DNA of 6,132 bases from Planctomycetota bacterium. GTDB taxonomy: Bacteria > Planctomycetota > JAJSAM01. The position numbers were made by a program, and so were the translations under genes. The notes beneath the pieces are model-generated. The model worked only from the letters and a program-made list of their open reading frames with translations, made no database searches and was not told the origin of the DNA. Below are positions 1 to 6,106 of the stretch, one piece after another. The DNA lies in NCBI GenBank assembly GCA_029932425.1, contig JAOZQC010000218.1:1-6132 (forward strand). Direction: 5' to 3'. How positions within the stretch are numbered: the stretch's first letter is position 1; the number at the start of each line of letters is the position of its first letter.

Positions 1-241
1 TGGCCGCTCCCCCGCAATCCTCATCCGGCGGGGGGCGGCGGCCCCGGGCTGCTCCCCGCGAGGGAGCCTCCTCCGGAGCACGGGGCCCGCGGTCCGACCC
101 GGGCCGGGGTCGCCGGGAGATCGAGGGACCGGGCCGGGCGCGCCGAGGCGCCGGCCCCCGGCGAGTCGGGGAGGGGGAACCCCCACCTCCCGGGGCGACG
201 AGACCCGGTGAGAATCGTGCGTCCGGATCCGGGCCGGCGGG
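1..241. other. Noncoding GC-rich stretch
   Basis: Apart from the two hairpins at 131-192, I see no gene here. Open frames through it give only Pro/Arg/Gly-rich low-complexity translations without a ribosome site or family motif. Confidence 0.6.
131..192 (-). other. Two strong GC hairpins downstream of the HEAT gene
   Basis: About 50 bases after the HEAT stop codon, positions about 169-192 form a stem of GGGAGG with CCTCCC plus two further G-C pairs beyond one mismatch. Further on, 131-141 pairs with 148-157 (GGGCCGG, bulged G, CGC with GCGCCGGCCC) around a six-base loop. Neither has a T tract, so they are not classic intrinsic terminators, but they may stabilise or end the operon transcript. 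The GC content makes chance hairpins common. Confidence 0.35.
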
Positions 242-1215
242 CTACTTCCCGATCTCCCGGAGGGCCTGCTCGGCGGCCGACCGGACGGTGCGGTTCTCGT
301 CCGAGAGGAGCTTCTCCAGCGCGGGGATCGCGGCCTTGGCCGCGGGGCCGATCCCGCCGAGGGCGCTGGCCGCGAGCCAGCGAACGGTCGGGTTCCCGTT
401 CGCGAGGGCCGCCGTCAAGGCGGGGACCGCGGGGGCGGCGCCCGCCCCCAGCCCCGCGAGCATCCGGGCCGCGGCCTGCACCGAGGCGGGGTCCTCGTCC
501 GAGAGGGCCCCGATGAGGAGCGAGAGCGCCTCCGCCGCCTCCTTCTTCCCCGCGATCCGGCACACGGCGAAGGCCGCGTTCCACCGGGCCGCGTCGTCGC
601 TCCTCATGATCTTCACGAGGGCGGGGACGGCGGGCCTCGCCCGGGAGCCGAGGCCGCCCAGCGGCGGACGGTGGCGTCTCCTTCGCTCAGGGCTTTCCCG
701 AGAGCGGGGACGGCGGCCTTCGCCTTCGCGCCGAGGTTTCCCAGGGCCCCCGCGGCGTTCGCCCGCACCGCGGAGTCGGGGTCTCCGAGCGCTCTCGTCA
801 GGGCGGGCAGGGCCGGTTCCGCCAGGGGGCCCAGCCGGTAGAGCAGCCCGGCCGCGTCGCGGCGGACGGCGACGCGCTCGTCGGAGAGAAGCCTCGCGAG
901 CACGGGAACGCCCGCCGCCGCCCCCGGGCCGATCTTCAGGAGGGCCTTGTAGGCGGTGCCCCGGAGGTACTCGTCGTCCTCCCGGATCGCCTCCGCGAGG
1001 GCCTTCCCCGCGTCCTTCGCCGCCGGGCCGAGGTTCCAGACGGCGTGAGCCGCGTGCCGGCGGGCGTTCAGGTCCCCGGCCTCGAGCAGGTGGATCCACT
1101 CGGCGGCGGTCTTTCCGCGGTGCGTGGCCTCCGCCGCCCGGCCCGGTCCCCCGAGCACCGCCAGGAGAGTCAAGAGGAGTCCCCCGCCCGCGAGAATCCG
1201 CGTTCCCTCTCTCAA
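242..1215 (-). CDS. Exported HEAT-repeat (PBS lyase-type) protein, frameshifted
   Basis: This gene encodes a protein made almost wholly of about nine alpha-helical HEAT/PBS-lyase-like repeats of about 33 residues, each with a pattern like VPAL..AL....VR..AA.ALG.LG. Such solenoids are protein-binding scaffolds; no catalytic motif is visible and the partner is unknown. The start is TTG at 1215, chosen because GGAGGAGGGG (1221-1230) sits just upstream and because it gives a signal-peptide-like N-terminus (REGTRIL, then a Leu/Gly-rich core, then GRAAEA, about residues 1-28), so export is likely. The TTG overlaps the TGA of the upstream peptidase gene (TTGA), which suggests translational coupling. 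The frame is broken near 647-662: repeat 5 reads WAASA in one frame and continues LGGLG in the other. As given, the first frame stops at 613 (200 residues). Restoring 16 bases yields 329 residues ending LREIGK. It may be a sequencing or assembly error, or a true disruption. The repeat assignment is sure; the role is not. Confidence 0.85.
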
Positions 1216-3059
1216 GACACCCCCTCCTCCGGTTCGAAGCGGCCGCCCAGGTGCTTCGCCAGGAAGCGCTCCGCGGCGGCGTAGAAGGCGAGGCGGTTCT
1301 CGGGCCGGGCGAAGCCGTGGCCCTCGTCCTCGAACTCCAGGTATTCTACCGTCTTGCCCGCCGCCCGCAGGGCGTCGACGATCTGGAGGCTCTCCTCCCG
1401 GTTCACGCGGGGGTCGTTCTTTCCCTGCACGATGAGGAGGGGCGCCCGGATCCGGTCCACCGCGAAGAGCGGCGACCGCGATCTCAGGAACTCCTCCTCC
1501 GTCTCCACGTCTCCCACCCGCCGGGCGAAGAGCACCTTCAGGGGCTCCCAGTAGGGAGGGATGGAGCGGATGAAGGTGAGGAGGTTCGAGGGGCCGACGA
1601 TGTCCACCCCGCAGGCGAAGAGCTCCGGGGTCTTCGTGAGCCCGGAGAGCACCGCGAAGCCGCCGTAGGATCCGCCGTAGATGCCGATCCGGGAAGGATC
1701 GGCGAGGCCCCGGTCGATGAGCCACCGGGCGGCGTCCGTGATGTCGTCCTGCATCTTCCCGCCCCACTCCCGGTCGCCGGCGTTCAGGAACTCCTTCCCG
1801 TAGCCGGTGGAGCCCCGGAAGTTCACCTGGAGGCAGACGTACCCCCGGTTCGCCAGCCACTGGGCCTCGGGATGGAAGCCCCAGTCATCGCGCGCCCAGG
1901 GGCCGCCGTGCACGTTCAGCACCGCGGGGTGGGGCCCGGCCCCGGCGCCGGGGGGGAGGGTCAGGTACCCGTGGATCGTGAGACCGTCCCGGGCCGTGAA
2001 CGAGACCGGTTTCATCTCCGCCAGGGGTTGATCCGTGAGCTCCGGACGGTGGGCGAACAGGAACGAGGCCTTCCGGAGGGCCCGGTTCCACACGTGGTAG
2101 AGGATCGGTCCCCGGTCCTGCTGGTGGGCGGTGATCCACAGGCGGTCTTTCCGGTCCCGGTCCACCACCAGGGCGTCCCCGGGGTTCAGGGCCCGGATCG
2201 CGGCCAGGTCGGCCTCGACGGCGGGGTCGAGGACGCGCCACTCGCGCCGGTCGCGGGCGAAGAGGGCGGCCTGGGCCACGTGGGTCTCGGGATGGGAGAG
2301 CATGTCCACCACGTCGGCGGAGGGATCGGAAGCGAGGACCCGCATCTCGCCGGTCCGGGTGTCCAGGCTGCGCAGCTCTCCGGCGTTGGCCCCCTTGCTG
2401 GTGACGAGGTAGAGGGTGCGGTCATCGCCCGCGAACCCCTCGATGCCCGTGCACAGGGCATCCTCGGCGGGGACGGCGAGGAGCTCCCGCCACTCGTCCC
2501 CCTCGTCGTTCCGGTGGAGGATCACGAAGCCTCCCTCGGCGGTGGGGACCTGGGCCACGCGCACCCGGAGCTCGTGGTCGGCCACCCAGTCCACCGCGCC
2601 CACCGTGTTCTCGAGCGCGAGCGTGCGTTCCCCGGTCTCGAGGTCGATCCGGTGGACGTCGTGGAGCCGGGGGTCCCGGTCGTTGAGCCCCACGAGGATG
2701 GTCCCGGGGTGTCTCGGCTCCACGGCGACGAGGCGCGCCTGCACGCCGTCCAGGGGGGTGAGATCCACGGCCTCGCCGCCTTCCCGGGGGACGCGGAACA
2801 CGTGCCAGTTCTCGTCCCCGTCGCGGTCCTGCTCGAAGAGGATGTGCCGTCCGTCCTCCGCGAAGGCGTAGCTCCGGATTCCGCGGCCGCGGTCATGGGT
2901 CACGGCCCGGTCGTCCTTCCCGCCCACGGTGCGCACCCACACGTTGAGGACTCCTTCCTCGGGAGCGAGGTAGCCCAGCGTCCCTCCGTCCGGGGACAGG
3001 CGGGGCATGACGCGGCGCGGGTTTCCGAACAGGAGCTCGCGGGGGATGAGATCGACCAT
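1212..3059 (-). CDS. S9 family (prolyl oligopeptidase-type) serine peptidase
   Basis: This is a 615-residue alpha/beta-hydrolase-fold peptidase of the S9 family, closest in style to acylaminoacyl-peptidase/dipeptidyl-peptidase-like S9C enzymes, which cut short peptides. Residues about 1-375 look like the beta-propeller that limits substrate size (opening LIPRELLFGNP, then repeated SPDG/D-rich blades). The C-terminal catalytic domain has the oxyanion-side motif NVHGGP, then NFRGSTGYG, the nucleophile motif GGSYGG (Ser about 464), the acid in GKNDPRV (Asp about 549) and the base in DEGHGF (His about 581), so the triad is complete. There is no signal peptide, so it is likely cytoplasmic. The ATG at 3059 has GGAGG (3065-3069) five bases upstream and matches the usual S9 N-terminus. 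An in-frame open stretch extends back to 4160, but that part is the out-of-frame kinase. The gene follows the kinase by 86 bases and its stop overlaps the HEAT gene start. The exact peptide specificity cannot be told from sequence. Confidence 0.95.
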   Translation of the reverse strand: MVDLIPRELLFGNPRRVMPRLSPDGGTLGYLAPEEGVLNVWVRTVGGKDDRAVTHDRGRGIRSYAFAEDGRHILFEQDRDGDENWHVFRVPREGGEAVDLTPLDGVQARLVAVEPRHPGTILVGLNDRDPRLHDVHRIDLETGERTLALENTVGAVDWVADHELRVRVAQVPTAEGGFVILHRNDEGDEWRELLAVPAEDALCTGIEGFAGDDRTLYLVTSKGANAGELRSLDTRTGEMRVLASDPSADVVDMLSHPETHVAQAALFARDRREWRVLDPAVEADLAAIRALNPGDALVVDRDRKDRLWITAHQQDRGPILYHVWNRALRKASFLFAHRPELTDQPLAEMKPVSFTARDGLTIHGYLTLPPGAGAGPHPAVLNVHGGPWARDDWGFHPEAQWLANRGYVCLQVNFRGSTGYGKEFLNAGDREWGGKMQDDITDAARWLIDRGLADPSRIGIYGGSYGGFAVLSGLTKTPELFACGVDIVGPSNLLTFIRSIPPYWEPLKVLFARRVGDVETEEEFLRSRSPLFAVDRIRAPLLIVQGKNDPRVNREESLQIVDALRAAGKTVEYLEFEDEGHGFARPENRLAFYAAAERFLAKHLGGRFEPEEGVS

Positions 3060-3145
3060 GGGTTCCTCCGGGTGACGAAAGAAGCATGTTCCTCGTTCCG
3101 GAGGCGGGGGACAAGGATCCGCGCGGGAACGCCGGGCCGGGCGGC

Positions 3146-4160
3146 TCAGCGGAGGATCATGAGCATCACGAAGAACGCCGCCACCAGGAGGAGCCCGACC
3201 ACGAGCCACAGCTCGGCGGGCACCTTCGGCCTGCGGCGCGCCTCGTCGGCGGGACGGCGCGTCCGCCGGAGCTCCTTCACCCCCCGGGGGTCGACCCGCG
3301 GGGTCCGGTCGGGGATGGCGACCTTGCCGTCGAGGATCAGCGTGAGGTCCGTGACGAGCCTCGACATGCTGGGGTAGCGGTCCGTCTGCTTCTTCTCCAG
3401 CATCTTCCCGATGGTATGGGAGAGGGCCTTGGGCACCTCCGGCACGAGCCGGGCGGGGGGGATGGGCCTCGCCTTCACGTGCCGGGCCATGATGGCCCGG
3501 GGGGAGTCTCCGGTGAACACGTAGCGCCCGCACACGAGGTGGTAGAAGGTGGCGCCCAGGGAGTACATGTCCGTGGCGGCGTCCAGGCGCTTGTCCAGGC
3601 ATTGCTCCGGGGAGGCGTAGGCCGCCGTCCCCACCTTCCTCCCCTTCAGGAGGAAGCCCTTCAGGGAGCTGATGTCCTTCACGATGCCGAAGTCGGTGAG
3701 GCGCACCCGGCCGTCCCGGTAGAGGAGGACGTTCTGGGGCTTCACGTCCCGGTGGACGAGCCCCTTCTCGTGGGCCCTCTGGAGGGCCCGGGCGATCTGG
3801 ATCACGATCTCCGTGGCCCGCCGCCAGGGGAGGCGCCCCTCCCTCTCGAGGAGACGGTCCAGGGGGGGGGCCGTCCACGTACTCCATCCGGATGTAGTGG
3901 TAGCCGTCCGCCTCCCCGTGGTCCAGGATGGTGACCACGTTCTCGTGGTCGACCGTGCCGGTGGCCTCGGCCTCGTTCCGAAAGTCGCGCAGGGCCACGG
4001 GATCCCCGGCCTTCTCGGCCTTCAGGATCTTCATGGCCACGATCTCCCCGCCGGGGGCCCTCGCCCGGAACACGATCCCCATGGAGCCCACGCCCGCGAC
4101 CTCGAGGAGCTCGTGTCCGGCCACGATGTCGCCCGGTTTTGGATCAGGCCCTGCCGTCAA
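3146..4160 (-). CDS. Tail-anchored Ser/Thr protein kinase (Hanks/PknB type), frameshifted
   Basis: This encodes a Hanks-type Ser/Thr kinase that would phosphorylate cytoplasmic proteins from the inner face of the membrane. With one base removed the product is 337 residues. Visible motifs are the Gly-rich loop GVGSMG (23-28), the ATP lysine in VAMK (Lys44), a helix-C glutamate (63 or 65), HRDVKPQN (catalytic Asp138), TDFG (Asp156), ASPEQ (182-186) and TDMYSLG (Asp197). All key catalytic residues are present. After a short Arg/Lys-rich linker, a hydrophobic segment (about 317-336) ends one residue before the stop, so the kinase is tail-anchored and has no extracellular sensor such as PASTA. The start is TTG at 4160, supported by GAGGAGG (4168-4174) seven bases upstream. 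The frame breaks at a run of nine C on the coding strand (3862-3870); eight C would give DGPPLDRLLERE and rejoin HRDVKPQN. The gene lies 40 bases after rtcA. Kinase identity is sure; targets are unknown. Confidence 0.93.
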
Positions 4161-4200
4161 GATCCGGCCTCCTCGGCCTCCAATGTACCGTTCGGAGCCG

Positions 4201-5247
4201 CTACCCGGAACCGGGATCGACGCGGACCTTCCCGGGGGCGCCCCGCCGGCCCTCGATCCGGACGCGCGCGGGGAGGAACCGCTGGATGACCTCGGCGTTC
4301 GTCACCAGGTGCGGGGTGATCTCCGAGGTGGTGAATTCGGAGGGGCCGTCGGCGAGGGCCAGGGGGACGAGGATCTGGTCGGCCAGGTGCTTCTCCACGC
4401 CCGCCCCCGTGTCGAGCCAGGCCACGAGGTCGTTCACCGCCTCGCGGGCGACGCGTTCGGCCTGCCGGTTCCGCGCGGAGAGCGAGGTGAAGCCCACGGT
4501 CGCTCCGTCCTCGAGGACGGCCTTCAGGAAGAGGGCGGCGCCCGGTCCGCCCGCCTCCCGGGACTCCACGTCCACCCTCGCCGCCACGCCGAGCCGGCGC
4601 AGGTGCCGGCGGGCCTCGCGCGCGATCCGCTCCGGGATCGTCTGGGTCAGGCGGGAGTAGAGGACCATGCCGTGCACGGACTGGAGGTTGCCCCGCACCG
4701 TCCGCCGGAGGGGCTTCAGGCGGCCGAAACCGGGAATGTGGACCGAGATCCGCCCGCCGCCCCGGGGATAGAAGCCGGCCCGCTCGAGCTCCACCCGGAG
4801 CGGGAGGCCGATGCCGGTGAGGGCCGGCAGCCAGTCGTTCTTCAGGAAGTCGAAGGACGGGCTCCAGGGCACGTGGGTTCCCCCGCCCAGATGGAGACGG
4901 CTCGATCCCGGAGCGAGGGCCAGGGGCACCGCGACGGTCTGCAGCACCAGGGAGGTGGACCCTGCGGTGCCCACCTCCAGGGAGTACTCGCCGGGCACCG
5001 TCTCGCCCGGTTCGAAGTAGAGCTCCGTGGAGCCGGGCCGGGCTCCGCCCACCCGGGCCCGGGAGATGCCCGCCGCCAGGCGGACCGCCGTGAAGTGCTG
5101 GGCGGCGAGGCCGGGGTTCGGCCGGCGCGCCCGGATGTTCGTCAGGCGGAACGGACGACCCGTGACGATGCTCAGGGAGAGGGCGGTGCGGAGGATCTGG
5201 CCGCCCCCCTCTCCCGCGGCGCCGTCGATGATGACTCCGGGCTTCAC
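4201..5247 (-). CDS. rtcA: RNA 3'-terminal phosphate cyclase
   Basis: RtcA uses ATP to convert an RNA 3'-phosphate to a 2',3'-cyclic phosphate through an enzyme-AMP (adenylyl-histidine) step, an activity tied to RNA repair with the RtcB ligase. The 348-residue length fits the family (about 340). The sequence opens IIDGAAGEGGGQILRTALSL, a hallmark of the family, followed by RPNPGLAAQH (about 42-51), GGTHVPWSPSFDF, FYPRGGG, KHLADQ and TPHLVTN near the end. The His in PHLVTN (about 313) is at the place of the adenylylated His309 of E. coli RtcA (position recalled, not aligned), which argues for an active cyclase and not the inactive eukaryotic Rcl1 type. The GTG at 5247 is the start that fits the family N-terminus; no Shine-Dalgarno is evident before it. 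It is the first gene of the minus-strand cluster and is divergent from the membrane-protein gene. No rtcB or rtcR is seen in the window. Confidence 0.95.
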   Translation of the reverse strand: MKPGVIIDGAAGEGGGQILRTALSLSIVTGRPFRLTNIRARRPNPGLAAQHFTAVRLAAGISRARVGGARPGSTELYFEPGETVPGEYSLEVGTAGSTSLVLQTVAVPLALAPGSSRLHLGGGTHVPWSPSFDFLKNDWLPALTGIGLPLRVELERAGFYPRGGGRISVHIPGFGRLKPLRRTVRGNLQSVHGMVLYSRLTQTIPERIAREARRHLRRLGVAARVDVESREAGGPGAALFLKAVLEDGATVGFTSLSARNRQAERVAREAVNDLVAWLDTGAGVEKHLADQILVPLALADGPSEFTTSEITPHLVTNAEVIQRFLPARVRIEGRRGAPGKVRVDPGSG

Positions 5248-5254
5248 GCGGCCC

Positions 5255-5260
5255 AGTCTA
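5255..5260 (-). promoter_or_regulatory. Possible -10 box for leaderless rtcA
   Basis: On the minus strand TAGACT (fits TANNNT) ends seven bases before the GTG start of rtcA, and no Shine-Dalgarno is seen between them. This is the arrangement of leaderless transcripts known in some GC-rich bacteria, where transcription begins at the start codon. No good -35 box is seen 17 bases further up. It is a tentative call from spacing alone; the true promoter may lie elsewhere in the 148-base divergent region 5248-5395. Confidence 0.3.
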
Positions 5261-5327
5261 CCCGGGAGGGCAAGCGAAGCGGGACGGGCCGGCCCCGGCC
5301 TTCCCCGGGTGCGGAGGGCGAGACCGC

Positions 5328-5356
5328 GTGAACCCCCGGGCCGGGTCGGCTATAAT
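5328..5356 (+). promoter_or_regulatory. Sigma70-type promoter of the membrane-protein gene
   Basis: A perfect TATAAT (5351-5356) stands out in GC-rich DNA. With a 17-base spacer, the matching -35 position holds GTGAAC (5328-5333), which shares only T, G and A with TTGACA. Transcription would start near 5363, giving a leader of about 33 bases with the GGAGGAG ribosome site. The -10 box is strong evidence; the -35 box is weak. Confidence 0.65.
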
Positions 5357-5395
5357 CCCCGCGCTCGGGCGAGGGACCGACGGGAGGAGACGACG

Positions 5396-5959
5396 ATGTC
5401 CAGAAGACCCGTTCCGGAGGAGGAGTACCGGTCAGAGAGCCCCATGAGGCGGTACGTCCGCAAGAAGGGAGGAAACGAGGGGCTCTGGATCGCGCTGGGG
5501 GTGGCGGGACTGGTGGCCGTGGTCCTCGTCCTCGTGCTCAGCGGGGGGGCGGGCCTCGAGGAGCAGAAGCCGGAAGCCCTGGCGGCGATGAAGAAGCTCT
5601 TTCTCACCTGCCTCGAGAACCGGGAGTCGGACGGTGTCCTCCTGGTCGATCCCCGCGAGGTGCTCCGCGAGGACAACAAGGAGGAGATCAAGCGGTGGCG
5701 GGAGCTCTCTCCCGCCCGCCAGCTCGAGCTCGGCCGGCAGGCCTGGCGGGACATCAAGGGAAAGGTCCTCTCCGATCTCAAGATCACGAGCTCCGCCGAC
5801 ATCGACACGATCCTCGGTGCCGCGGACGTGAGCTCCGGGATCGAGAGGCTCTACTTCACCTGGACCCTCGGCGAGGACGTCTGGCGCGCCGTCATGAGCA
5901 ACCGGACGGGGTCCTGGGTGCTCCTCCGGCTCGACCGGAGGACCCCCGGCTCCTTCTGA
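5396..5959 (+). CDS. Single-pass membrane protein of unknown function
   Basis: I do not recognise this 187-residue protein. Its N-terminus is charged (EEEYRSES, then RRYVRKK, residues 8-24). It is followed by one hydrophobic segment at about 30-49 (WIALGVAGLVAVVLVLVL) and then a mostly helical, charged domain of about 135 residues. The Arg/Lys-rich side before the segment predicts N-in, C-out topology, with the domain in the periplasm or outside. No lipobox, catalytic motif or repeat is visible in that domain, which ends with an aromatic patch (LYFTWTLGEDVW). The ATG at 5396 is chosen because GGAGGAG (5383-5389) lies six bases upstream and a TATAAT box lies within 50 bases; the frame is open further upstream only because the DNA is GC-rich. 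A second Met at residue 17 is possible but less likely. The gene is divergent from rtcA and is followed by hairpin repeats. Confidence 0.85.
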   Translation: MSRRPVPEEEYRSESPMRRYVRKKGGNEGLWIALGVAGLVAVVLVLVLSGGAGLEEQKPEALAAMKKLFLTCLENRESDGVLLVDPREVLREDNKEEIKRWRELSPARQLELGRQAWRDIKGKVLSDLKITSSADIDTILGAADVSSGIERLYFTWTLGEDVWRAVMSNRTGSWVLLRLDRRTPGSF

Positions 5960-5969
5960 AGAACCAAAG

Positions 5970-6033
5970 ACACCGGTGACCGGCCCCGATCTTTCGCTTT
6001 TCGGGCGGAAACCCTGAAACACCGGTGACCGGC
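5970..6033. repeat. Direct repeat of a hairpin core, 49-base period
   Basis: ACACCGGTGACCGGC occurs exactly at 5970-5984 and 6019-6033. Similarity goes on past the core into T-rich tails (GATCTTTCGCTTTTC and GGTTTTTCGTTTCTC). Each core contains CCGG-TGA-CCGG, able to form a small stem, and also the 8-base palindrome CACCGGTG. The two copies lie just after the stop of the membrane-protein gene. They may be tandem terminators, copies of a dispersed palindromic element, or a pair of protein-binding sites. Confidence 0.8.
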
Positions 6034-6045
6034 ACAGGTTTTTCG
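6009..6045 (+). terminator. Probable intrinsic terminator of the membrane-protein gene
   Basis: AAACC-C-TG (6009-6016) can pair with CAGGTTT (6035-6041) with one bulged C. The inner CCGG-TGA-CCGG (6023-6033 core) adds a second short stem, and the run of T with one CG break (6039-6049) follows or partly joins the stem. The hairpin plus T-rich tail about 50 bases after the stop codon fits a Rho-independent terminator. The copy at 5970 has the core and a T-rich tail but not the outer stem. Confidence 0.45.
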
Positions 6046-6052
6046 TTTCTCC

Positions 6053-6106
6053 CTCCGCGCCGGGGCGGAGAATGCGCCTCCCGCCGGGCTCCGTGCGGGG
6101 GCGGAG
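6053..6106. repeat. Second duplicated hairpin, 36-base period
   Basis: An 18-base element occurs at 6053-6070 and 6089-6106 with 16 of 18 bases identical (they differ at positions 6 and 9). Each copy is an inverted repeat, CTCCGC with GCGGAG in the first and CTCCG with CGGAG in the second, around a G-rich loop. No T tract follows. The stretch holds no gene. The role is unknown: it may be part of the upstream region of a gene beyond the window. Confidence 0.6.

Noticed and set aside
1..24. Possible minus-strand gene start at ATG 24
   Set aside because: There is no ribosome site and only eight codons are visible before the window edge.
21..584. Minus-strand open frame running past the HEAT gene stop
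   Set aside because: Within the HEAT gene it is out of frame with the repeats, and beyond it the translation is Pro/Gly/Arg-rich with no motif.
3060..3145. Promoter or terminator between the kinase and the peptidase
   Set aside because: Only weak imperfect hairpins and no clear -10/-35 pair are visible; separate expression of the peptidase cannot be supported or excluded.
288..3377. Open frame of 1029 codons on the plus strand
   Set aside because: It is antisense to the HEAT, peptidase and kinase genes, which have clear family motifs. Its translation is Arg/Pro/Gly/Val/His-rich without domains, typical of GC-rich antisense frames.
3928..5331. Open frame of 467 codons on the plus strand
   Set aside because: It is antisense to rtcA and the kinase start, with a low-complexity composition and no recognisable motif.
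5432..6022. Minus-strand open frame opposite the membrane-protein gene
   Set aside because: The plus-strand gene has a TATAAT box, a ribosome site and a good membrane segment. The reverse frame has none of these and crosses the repeat region.
5970..6106. CRISPR-like array
   Set aside because: There are only two copies of each of two different short elements, with no regular spacer set and no cas gene.
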